Both the position numbers and the translations under genes were made by a program. The notes under the pieces were generated by a model. That model searched no databases, was not told where the DNA came from, and was given only the letters and a program-made list of their open reading frames with translations. DNA of 58,284 bases from RUG760 sp045642205 (lineage in GTDB: Bacteria; Bacillota; Clostridia; Lachnospirales; Bianqueaceae): contig JAZUIK010000004.1 of assembly GCA_045642205.1 (NCBI GenBank), forward strand, positions 1 to 58,284, written 5' to 3'. This document shows, in pieces, positions 15,234 to 22,553 of the stretch (positions within the stretch are counted from its first letter, which is position 1; each line of letters begins with the position of its first letter).

Positions 15234-17666
15234 TTAACCCATGACAACTTCAACGTTGACATCAGCGCCTTCGGGGAAGATAGCGATGACAGGAGAATCC
15301 TGAGCAACGCCATTGACCTTGAAGGAAGCAACGGTGGATTCAACACCGGCGGTGTTGTCAACGGTGATGTGGTAGGTTGCACCGCGATACTTACGGGTAA
15401 CCTTGTAGCCCTTCATATCCTTAGCGATACAGGGAACGACAGACAGACCATCCAAGGTAGGAATGATACCAAGGATTGCCTGAGAGATGCTCAGGAAGGT
15501 CCATGCAGCGGTACCGGTCAGCCAGCTGTTTTTTGCTTCACCATGAGTGGGAGCATCGCAGCCTGCGATCATCTGAGAGTAAACATAGGGCTCGGTCTTG
15601 TGGATCTCACTGATGGCCTCGGTGTAAGCAGGACAGATCTTCTTGTAGAGTTCCCATGCTCTGTCACCATGACCGAGAACGGACTCAGCACAGGTGATCC
15701 AGGGGTTGTTATGGCAGAAGATGCCTGCATTCTCTTTGTATCCCGGAGGATAGGAAGAGATCTCACCCAGTTCGATGTGATACTTGGTGAAGGCGGGCTG
15801 AAGGAGGACAACACCATGCTTGGTCTCCAGTCTTTCCTGGACACTCTTCATAGCCTTGGCAGCTTCACCGGTCTCCTTACCGATACCGGCCATGACACAC
15901 ATACCCTGAGGCTCGATAAAGATCTGAGCTTCTTCACAGACATGGCTTCCTACAGGATTACCATAGGCATCATATGCACGAACAAACCATTCGCCATCCC
16001 AACCGGCATCCAGAACAGTCTTCTTCATGGCCTCGATGTCAGCAGCAGCGCCATCGGCTTCTTCATTCAGGCCCTTACGGCGAAGGATGTTGACCCACTC
16101 GGTACCGTACTTAACGAACATACCGGCAATAAAGACACTCTCTGCCACGGGGCCTTCGCTGGGACCAAAGGTCTGGAAGCTCTCACCGGGATGTGCAGAG
16201 AAGCAGTTCAGGTTCAGACAGTCATTCCAGTCAGCACGACCGATCAGAGGAAGACCGTGGGGACCAAGGTGGGTTCTGGTATAGTTAAAGCTGCGGCGAA
16301 GGTGATCCAACAGGGGAGTAGCGAGGCTCTCGTCGTTATCGAAGGGAACCATCTCATCCAGGATGGAATCATCACCGGTCTCGCAAAGGTATGCGCTGGT
16401 TCCGGCGATCAGCCACAGAGGATCATCGTTGAAACCGCTTCCGATATCGTTATTACCGCGCTTGGTCAGAGGCTGATACTGGTGATAAGCACTTCCGTCA
16501 GGGAACTGAGTGGAAGCGATATCGATGATACGCTCTCTTGCGCGCTCGGGGATCATATGGACAAAACCGAGAAGATCCTGGTTGGAATCACGGAAGCCCA
16601 TACCACGGCCCATGCCGCTCTCGAAGTAGCTGGCACTACGGCTCATGTTAAAGGTAACCATACACTGGTACTGATTCCAGATGTTGACCATACGGTTCAT
16701 CTTCTCATCAGCACTCTCAACCTGCCAGCGATCCAGAAGATCAGACCAGAACTCATTCAGGGTGGTCATGGCAGCATCGAACTTTTCGTCAGTGCTGTAG
16801 CGATCGATCATAGCTACGGCCTTGTCCTTCTTGACGATGCCCTTGCTCTCCCACTTGTCCTCACCGTTCTCGATGTAGCCCAGACCGAAGATAACAGAAT
16901 ACTCTTCGCCGGGAGCCAGGGTGATGTGGAGCTGATGGGAACCGATGGGCTGCCATCCATGGCAGATGGAATTGGTGGAGTTGCCGTTCATAACAACTTC
17001 GGGAGAATCGGCACCGTTGTAGGTTCCCATGAAGGCCTCGCGAACGGTATCAAAGCCGGCGATCTCCTTGTTGCACCAGAAGGTTGCGTAGTGATCACGG
17101 CGCTCACGGTACTCAGTCTTGTGGTAGATAGTACTGCCTACGACTTCGACTTCACCGGTGGAATAGTTGCGCTGGAAGTTGGTGCAGTCATCGTTAGCAT
17201 CCCAAAGACAGAACTCAACGAAACTGAAAACATCCAGAGTCTTTTCCTTATCAGTAGTATTTTTCAGAACAAGCTTTTCAACAAGACAGGTGTCTCCACG
17301 GGGAACAAACATAGTCTGTACAGCGTCTACACCATTCTTGGAACCTTCAAAAACAGTATAACCAAGACCGTGACGGCAGGTATAGGAATCCAACTCCGTC
17401 TTGACAGGCTGCCAGCCGGGGTTCCAGACGGTGCCTTCATCGCGGATATATAATCGGAAGCCTTCCTGGTCCAGGGGAAGGTTGTTGTAACGATAACGGG
17501 TAATTCTGCGCAGCTTTGCATCCTTATAAAATGCATATCCACCGGCAGTATTGGAAATAAGAGTAAAGAACTCTTCGCTGCCAAGATAATTGATCCAGGG
17601 CAGGGGAGTCTTAGGAGTCGTGATAACATATTCACGTCTCGCGTCGTCGAAATGACCGAATTGCAT
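15234..17666 (-). CDS. cbp: Cellobiose phosphorylase (GH94)
   Basis: Cytoplasmic enzyme that splits cellobiose with phosphate into glucose 1-phosphate and glucose. The 810-residue protein starts MQFGHFDDARREYVITTPKT and matches the Clostridium thermocellum enzyme closely in length and motifs: WINYLGSEEFF, LRRITRYRYNN, FVEFCLWDANDDCTNFQRN, the catalytic-Asp segment GMGFRDSNQDLLGFVH, RADWNDCLNLNCFS and GEAKNSWLTGTAAW. The ATG at 17666 is preceded by GGGAGG. An operator-like site lies 25 bases upstream of the start and matches one in front of the divergent LacI-type gene. Together with the ABC importer it forms a cellobiose uptake and phosphorolysis locus. Confidence 0.96.
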   Translation of the reverse strand: MQFGHFDDARREYVITTPKTPLPWINYLGSEEFFTLISNTAGGYAFYKDAKLRRITRYRYNNLPLDQEGFRLYIRDEGTVWNPGWQPVKTELDSYTCRHGLGYTVFEGSKNGVDAVQTMFVPRGDTCLVEKLVLKNTTDKEKTLDVFSFVEFCLWDANDDCTNFQRNYSTGEVEVVGSTIYHKTEYRERRDHYATFWCNKEIAGFDTVREAFMGTYNGADSPEVVMNGNSTNSICHGWQPIGSHQLHITLAPGEEYSVIFGLGYIENGEDKWESKGIVKKDKAVAMIDRYSTDEKFDAAMTTLNEFWSDLLDRWQVESADEKMNRMVNIWNQYQCMVTFNMSRSASYFESGMGRGMGFRDSNQDLLGFVHMIPERARERIIDIASTQFPDGSAYHQYQPLTKRGNNDIGSGFNDDPLWLIAGTSAYLCETGDDSILDEMVPFDNDESLATPLLDHLRRSFNYTRTHLGPHGLPLIGRADWNDCLNLNCFSAHPGESFQTFGPSEGPVAESVFIAGMFVKYGTEWVNILRRKGLNEEADGAAADIEAMKKTVLDAGWDGEWFVRAYDAYGNPVGSHVCEEAQIFIEPQGMCVMAGIGKETGEAAKAMKSVQERLETKHGVVLLQPAFTKYHIELGEISSYPPGYKENAGIFCHNNPWITCAESVLGHGDRAWELYKKICPAYTEAISEIHKTEPYVYSQMIAGCDAPTHGEAKNSWLTGTAAWTFLSISQAILGIIPTLDGLSVVPCIAKDMKGYKVTRKYRGATYHITVDNTAGVESTVASFKVNGVAQDSPVIAIFPEGADVNVEVVMG

Positions 17667-17690
17667 TGATAGGGCCTCCCGTAATGAGAT

Positions 17691-17708
17691 TGCGAAAACG
17701 ATTACGGA
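17691..17708. promoter_or_regulatory. LacI-family operator upstream of cbp (O1)
   Basis: TGCGAAAACGATTACGGA shares the exact 12-mer CGAAAACGATTA (17693-17704) with O2 in front of the regulator gene. The form, with a central CG flanked by A and T runs, is typical of LacI/GalR operators. Confidence 0.75.
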
Positions 17709-17963
17709 GGAGATAATATAGGTAAAATAGCTCATTATCGTAAAAAATACAAGGGGGTTTCGTGAAAAATTCTTACAATATGGATAAAAACTTAACGAAC
17801 TGCCAGAGTTTCGCTCGCCTCGCGAATTTAACGAAATGCGTTTCGTTGTATCATATGTGCAACATGCACAGTATTTCGGTGTATAGTCTGCCAATAAAAC
17901 GAAAGTAAGTGCACTTTGCATAAAAGTCTTTGCATTTCATCGGAGAGTATGTTATCTTTTGAG
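17709..17963. other. Divergent control region between cbp and the regulator
   Basis: Non-coding stretch holding AACGAAATGCGTTTCGTT (17830-17847, seven-base arms), which could be a third regulator site, and GTGCA/TGCAC just after it. A possible -10 for cbp on the minus strand is TATTAT at 17713-17718, directly upstream of O1; no strong -35 accompanies it. The regulator promoter (17930-17958) lies at the right end. Confidence 0.5.
17930..17958 (+). promoter_or_regulatory. Candidate promoter of the LacI-type regulator
   Basis: TTGCAT (17930-17935) and TATCTT (17953-17958) have 17-base spacing. The predicted transcription start falls at the beginning of operator O2, which fits autorepression. 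Confidence 0.45.
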
Positions 17964-17980
17964 TACGAAAACGATTAAGC
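17964..17980. promoter_or_regulatory. LacI-family operator upstream of the regulator (O2)
   Basis: TACGAAAACGATTAAGC has the same 12-mer CGAAAACGATTA (17966-17977) as O1, 273 bases away and in the same orientation. It lies just before the regulator start codon. Confidence 0.75.
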
Positions 17981-17990
17981 GAGACAAATC

Positions 17991-19001
17991 ATGGTTTCAT
18001 TAAAAGATATTGCTGCTCGATGTGGTGTGTCTGCTGCGACCGTCAGTAAGGCACTGAACGACCAGCAGGATGTCAGCAGTGAGACTAAAGAAAGGATCCG
18101 GGCCGTAGCACAGGAAATGGGTTATATGACCAACCTGGCGGCAAGATCTCTTAAAACGAATCGCACCTATAACATTGGAATCCTCTTTGTAGATGAACAG
18201 AACAGCGGATTGGCACATGATTATTTCTCCTCTGTGCTTGATTCACTGAAGGTCGAAGCCGAAGGACGCGGTTACGACATTACTTTCATCAACAGAAACA
18301 TTGGCAATCGCTCCACAACCTATCTGCAGCATTGCCAGAACAGAGGTGTCGACGGCGTTGTGATCGCCTGTGTCGACTTCAATGATCCTCAGGTTCAGGA
18401 ACTGGTCAATTCACATTTACCGGTAGTTACGATCGATCATGTGTTCAATAACAGGATCGCAGTGATCTCCGATAACGTGAATGGACTGGAAACGCTTACA
18501 AAGCATCTTTACTCCATGGGACATCGAAAGATTGCTTTTATCCATGGAGAAAAAACAGCCGTTACGGAAAATCGACTGACCGGTTTTTACAGAGCGGCAG
18601 AAGAACTGGATCTGGATATTCCTTCCGAATATGTAAGGACCAGTGCTTACCACGATACGGAAGGATGTCAGATAGCAACGAGAGAACTTCTCAACCTTCC
18701 GGATCCACCTACCTGCATCATCTTCCCGGATGACTATTCCGCTATCGGCGGAATCAACGAGATCCAACAGAGTGGTCTTCGTGTTCCGGAAGATATTTCC
18801 GTAGCAGGTTATGACGGGATCAATCTTTCACAGATATTGAATCCGCCATTAACTACCTACAAGCAGGATACAAAGGTTCTTGGAAAAACGGCTGCGGCCA
18901 GATTGATCGAGCTGATCGAACATCCGAGAACAACAATTCTGGACCGGGTATTCATTCCCGGAAAACTCCTTGTCGGACGATCCGTCAAGGAACTTAACTA
19001 A
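17991..19001 (+). CDS. LacI/GalR-family transcriptional regulator of the cellobiose locus
   Basis: A 336-residue repressor. Residues 1-55 form the LacI helix-turn-helix (VSLKDIAARCGVSAATVSKALN with the hinge helix MTNLAARSLKT). The rest is a periplasmic-binding-like sugar sensor starting TYNIGILFVDEQNSG. It is divergent from cbp and followed by the ABC importer genes. Operators O1 and O2 bracket the divergent region, supporting control of cbp and autoregulation. The ligand, perhaps cellobiose, is inferred from context. Confidence 0.93.
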   Translation: MVSLKDIAARCGVSAATVSKALNDQQDVSSETKERIRAVAQEMGYMTNLAARSLKTNRTYNIGILFVDEQNSGLAHDYFSSVLDSLKVEAEGRGYDITFINRNIGNRSTTYLQHCQNRGVDGVVIACVDFNDPQVQELVNSHLPVVTIDHVFNNRIAVISDNVNGLETLTKHLYSMGHRKIAFIHGEKTAVTENRLTGFYRAAEELDLDIPSEYVRTSAYHDTEGCQIATRELLNLPDPPTCIIFPDDYSAIGGINEIQQSGLRVPEDISVAGYDGINLSQILNPPLTTYKQDTKVLGKTAAARLIELIEHPRTTILDRVFIPGKLLVGRSVKELN

Positions 19002-19009
19002 GTGTGATG

Positions 19010-19024
19010 CTGAGGTAACCTCAG
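19010..19024 (+). repeat. Small hairpin in the leader of the binding-protein gene
   Basis: CTGAGG/CCTCAG (19010-19015 and 19019-19024) with a TAA loop, about 35 bases before the binding-protein start, no T-run. It may stabilise the mRNA end after processing from the regulator. Confidence 0.4.
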
Positions 19025-19059
19025 AAAAATATTCATCACTAACAATAGGAGGAAGAAAG

Positions 19060-20364
19060 ATGAAAAAGATCATCGCTACCCTGTTAGTCCTTGCTATGGC
19101 ACTTTCTCTTTGCGCTTGCGGCCCCAAGAAGGCTGAAGTCAAGAGCGATGGTAAGGTCTTCAACATTTACGCCTGGAACGAGGAGTTCAAGGGATTCTTC
19201 GAAAAGTATTACCAGGTTCCCGAAGGTGTTACCGTAAACTGGATCATCAACCCCAGTGACGGTGGCGTTTACCAGCAGAAGCTGGATGAGGCTCTCCTGA
19301 ATCAGGATAAGGCTGACGCTGACAACAAGGTCGATATGTTCCTTGCTGAGGCTGACTACATTGGTAAGTATGTTGATTCCGCATACACCATGGGCATCGA
19401 CGAGATTGGTTACACCAACGCTGATACCATGTACCAGTACACCATCGACGCTGCTACCGATGCTAACGGCGTTTGCAAGGGTGTTTCCTTCCAGTGCTGC
19501 CCCTCTGCTCTGATCTACAGAAAGAGCATTGCTAAGGACGTACTTGGAACCGACGATCCCGTCGAAGTTGCTGCTGCACTTGCTGACTGGGACAAGTTCA
19601 ATGCTGTTGCAGCTGATGCAAAGGCAAAGGGCTACTACATGACCGCTTCCTACGCTGAGACCTTCCGCGTATTCTCCAACAACTGCACTTCTCCTTGGGT
19701 CAATGACAAGAACGAGCTGCAGTTCGACGCTCAGATCACCGCTTGGATGGATCAGGCTGAGAACTTCATGGCAAACGGCTACACCCTGGGCGCAGGCGTT
19801 TGGGATGATGAGAAGAACGTTCAGATGTTCAAAGATGGTAAGACCATGTGCTTCTTCGGACCCGCTTGGTACTTCAACTTCTGCATGGGTAATGCAGTTG
19901 ATCCCGACAACGGATGCGCAGGCGACTGGGCTATCACCGATGCTCCTCAGGCTCATTTCTGGGGCGGTACCTGGCTGCTCGCAGCTGCAGGTTCTGACAA
20001 TGCAGACATGCTGAAGGACATCTTCGAGACCTTCACCAAGAACGAGGAAGTTTGCTCCAAGCTCGTTGAGGCTGAGAGCCAGTACCCCAACAACACCAAG
20101 GTTGTTGACAAGTACGCTAACGATGCTACCTACGGCAACCAGACTCTGCTTGGCGGCCAGAACGACATCGCTATCTTCGCTGCACTTGCAGGCGGAATCA
20201 AGTGGGAGAACCACACCAACTACGACCAGCTGCTGAACGAAGGTCTGCAGACCTACATCGTTGAGTACTACAAGGGCGCAGTTTCCAAGGACGAGGCTCT
20301 GAACAACTTCTACAAGTATGTTAACGAGACCTATCCTGAGATCGTTACCCCCGAGGTTCAGTAA
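19060..20364 (+). CDS. ABC sugar-binding lipoprotein
   Basis: Extracellular solute-binding protein of the carbohydrate-uptake type 1 family, 434 residues, anchored to the membrane outside the cell. The start is the ATG at 19060, after AGGAGGAAGAAAG. The signal peptide MKKIIATLLVLAMALSLCAC has a lipobox with Cys20. The mature part contains a WGGTWLLAAAGSDNADMLKD segment typical of sugar-binding proteins. Codon use is strongly biased to GCT, GAC, AAC and TTC compared with its neighbours, suggesting very high expression. A terminator follows directly. Cellobiose or cellodextrins are the likely substrate from context. Confidence 0.93.
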   Translation: MKKIIATLLVLAMALSLCACGPKKAEVKSDGKVFNIYAWNEEFKGFFEKYYQVPEGVTVNWIINPSDGGVYQQKLDEALLNQDKADADNKVDMFLAEADYIGKYVDSAYTMGIDEIGYTNADTMYQYTIDAATDANGVCKGVSFQCCPSALIYRKSIAKDVLGTDDPVEVAAALADWDKFNAVAADAKAKGYYMTASYAETFRVFSNNCTSPWVNDKNELQFDAQITAWMDQAENFMANGYTLGAGVWDDEKNVQMFKDGKTMCFFGPAWYFNFCMGNAVDPDNGCAGDWAITDAPQAHFWGGTWLLAAAGSDNADMLKDIFETFTKNEEVCSKLVEAESQYPNNTKVVDKYANDATYGNQTLLGGQNDIAIFAALAGGIKWENHTNYDQLLNEGLQTYIVEYYKGAVSKDEALNNFYKYVNETYPEIVTPEVQ

Positions 20365-20377
20365 TCAGTTATAAACC

Positions 20378-20412
20378 AAACGAGGCAAGGCACCTGCCTT
20401 GCCTCGTTTTTT
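20378..20412 (+). terminator. Terminator/attenuator between binding protein and permeases
   Basis: A 14-base GC-rich stem (20378-20391 and 20396-20409, four-base loop) followed by T residues. Located inside the transporter operon, it would let most transcripts stop after the binding-protein gene, giving excess binding protein over permease. Confidence 0.88.
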
Positions 20413-20520
20413 AGTAACAGACAGGAAATCGACTGAAAAACTATTTCAGAGCTGATTGGATGAAAGCTCGGATCTGTTGTGAAACGGTTTTTCAACAATT
20501 TCTATAGGAGGAAAGAAAAC

Positions 20521-21471
20521 GTGAAAGCAAAAACCAAAAAGAAAGCCAGTGGCGTAAGTTACGCTAAATGGGGTTACATCTTTATTGCCCCCTTCCTGCT
20601 TGTATACCTTACCTGTTCCTTTGTCCCTCAGGTACTGACCGTTTACAACAGTTTCTTTGAGAACTACCGCAGTGGTCTGACTCAGGTCGGTCCTAACTTT
20701 GTAGGATTTCAGAACTATATTACCCTGTTTACTCCCGATGCTTATGGTACTATCGATATCATCAAGTACTTCTGGAATACGGTTATTCTTTGGGTTGCCG
20801 GTATGATCCCTCAGATCGGTGTTGCTCTGATGCTGGCTGTTTTCTTTACCAGTTTCCGACTGAACATCAAGGGTCAGGCATTCTTCAAGACCGTTATCTA
20901 CATGCCCAACCTGATCATGGCATCTGCATTCTCCATGATGTTCTTTACTCTGTTCTCTAATGTAGGTCCTGTCAACCAGCTGATCGTACAGATGGGATGG
21001 GCTAATGAAGTTATCGATTTCTTTGCACTGAAAATCTCCGTACGAACCATGATCGCTGTCATGAACTTCCTGATGTGGTTCGGTAATACCACCATCGTCC
21101 TGATGGCAGGTATCATGGGTATCGACGCTGCCCTCTTTGAGGCTGCTTCTCTGGATGGAGCCGGTGCATGGAAGACCTTCACCAAGATCACTGTTCCGCT
21201 TCTGATGCCTATTATCGTATACGTTGTTATCACCGCTATGATCGGTGGTCTGCAGATGTTCGATGTACCTCAGGTCCTGACCAATGCAAAGGGTGCACCT
21301 AACAGAACCAGTTTCACCATGGTCATGCAGCTGAATAATTATCTGTCCACCAGTAAGAATTATGGTATGGCCGGTGCGGTCAGTACCATCCTGTTCCTGA
21401 TCTCCGGATCCCTGAGCCTTGTTGTTTACGGATCTCTGAGCAAGCAGTACAAGGACAAGCCCCAGCGCTAA
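20521..21471 (+). CDS. ABC sugar permease, MalF/UgpA type
   Basis: Inner-membrane permease subunit of about 316 residues with six predicted helices. I chose the GTG at 20521, because AGGAGG (20506-20511) is nine bases upstream; the earlier in-frame GTG at 20479 would put the ribosome site inside the gene. The cytoplasmic EAA loop is ALFEAASLDGAGAWKTFTKITVPLL. It pairs with the next permease. No ATP-binding subunit is encoded here, so a shared MsmK-like ATPase elsewhere is expected. Confidence 0.92.
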   Translation: MKAKTKKKASGVSYAKWGYIFIAPFLLVYLTCSFVPQVLTVYNSFFENYRSGLTQVGPNFVGFQNYITLFTPDAYGTIDIIKYFWNTVILWVAGMIPQIGVALMLAVFFTSFRLNIKGQAFFKTVIYMPNLIMASAFSMMFFTLFSNVGPVNQLIVQMGWANEVIDFFALKISVRTMIAVMNFLMWFGNTTIVLMAGIMGIDAALFEAASLDGAGAWKTFTKITVPLLMPIIVYVVITAMIGGLQMFDVPQVLTNAKGAPNRTSFTMVMQLNNYLSTSKNYGMAGAVSTILFLISGSLSLVVYGSLSKQYKDKPQR

Positions 21472-21489
21472 GATACGGAGGACGATAAA

Positions 21490-22359
21490 ATGAAGAAATA
21501 TGATAATATGAATGAAAAGGGCAGAGTACAGCTGCTGCTTGCCCGCATTGTTGTCTACGCTATTCTGATTTTCCTGACAATTTTGTGTCTTTTCTCCTTC
21601 TACATGCTGATCATTAACTCAACCAGATCCAATGGTCAGCTCCAGGCAGGCTTCAGATTGCTTCCCCAGGAACATTTCTGGGACAATCTGAAGAACGCCT
21701 GGACCGATGCCTCCATCAACATCCCCAGAGGTATGTTGAACTCCCTGTTCATTGCAGGTGCAAGTTCTCTTCTGACAACTTACTTCTCTGCATTGACCGC
21801 ATATGGCATCCATGTTTACGATTTCAAGGGTAAGAAGGCCCTCTTCGCTTTCATCATGGCGATCATGACCATTCCTCCTCAGGTCGGTGCTGTAGGTTTC
21901 GTTCAGCTTGTTAACAAGATGGATCTTACCAACAATTACCTTCCTCTGATCGTTCCCAGTATCGCTGCTCCTGTTGTTTTCTTCTACATGAAGCAGTACC
22001 TGGAGAGTGTCCTTCCCTACGAACTCGTTGAGGCAGCCAGAATCGACGGATCCAACGAATTCTATACCTTCAACCGCATCGTGCTTCCCATCATGAAGCC
22101 CGCTGTTGCCGTTCAGCTGATCTTCTCCTTCGTTTCTTCCTGGAACAACTACTTTACTCCCGCTCTGCTGCTGGACAAGGCAGAAATGAAGACCGTGCCC
22201 ATCATGATCGCTCAGCTGCGTTCTGCAGACTACTCCAAGTTTGATATGGGTAAGGTTTACATGTTCATTCTGATGGCTATCCTTCCTGTTATGGTCGTAT
22301 ACCTGCTGCTGAGCAAGTTCATCATTGCAGGTGTTACGGAAGGATCGGTCAAGGGTTGA
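21490..22359 (+). CDS. ABC sugar permease, MalG/UgpE type
   Basis: Second permease half, 289 residues, six helices. The EAA motif is ELVEAARIDGSNEFYTFNRIVLPIMKP. GGAGG lies before the ATG, and the gap to the preceding permease is 18 bases. It completes the membrane part of the importer. The unit ends with a hairpin terminator. Confidence 0.93.
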   Translation: MKKYDNMNEKGRVQLLLARIVVYAILIFLTILCLFSFYMLIINSTRSNGQLQAGFRLLPQEHFWDNLKNAWTDASINIPRGMLNSLFIAGASSLLTTYFSALTAYGIHVYDFKGKKALFAFIMAIMTIPPQVGAVGFVQLVNKMDLTNNYLPLIVPSIAAPVVFFYMKQYLESVLPYELVEAARIDGSNEFYTFNRIVLPIMKPAVAVQLIFSFVSSWNNYFTPALLLDKAEMKTVPIMIAQLRSADYSKFDMGKVYMFILMAILPVMVVYLLLSKFIIAGVTEGSVKG

Positions 22360-22400
22360 TCCAATCGATTTTCTGATGTCTCAGTACTTACTGAGATGAT

Positions 22401-22457
22401 AAAAGCTGTGAGAGATGAACTCTTCGGATGGAAGAGAGTTTCTCGCAGCTTTTTTTG
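22401..22457 (+). terminator. Terminator of the sugar ABC operon
   Basis: AAAAGCTGTGAGA pairs with TCTCGCAGCTTTT (22441-22453) with a G-T pair, followed by further T residues, enclosing an inner stem. Confidence 0.85.
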
Positions 22458-22486
22458 TTGGCAGGCGCATAGAAAAATGATATAGT
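22458..22486 (+). promoter_or_regulatory. Candidate promoter of the GH2 gene
   Basis: TTGGCA (22458-22463) and TATAGT (22481-22486), 17-base spacing. It sits right after the upstream terminator, so the GH2 gene probably has its own transcript. Confidence 0.6.
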
Positions 22487-22553
22487 TTGATTAATAGAGT
22501 CGGAAGATATGACGCATGACGAATGAATATCTTCTAATTCCGTGGAGGAAACA

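Noticed and set aside
15132..17453. A 773-codon plus-strand open frame opposite cellobiose phosphorylase
   Set aside because: It is a codon shadow of the well-supported minus-strand gene: low-complexity D/G/T/I-rich protein, no domain, no matching function.
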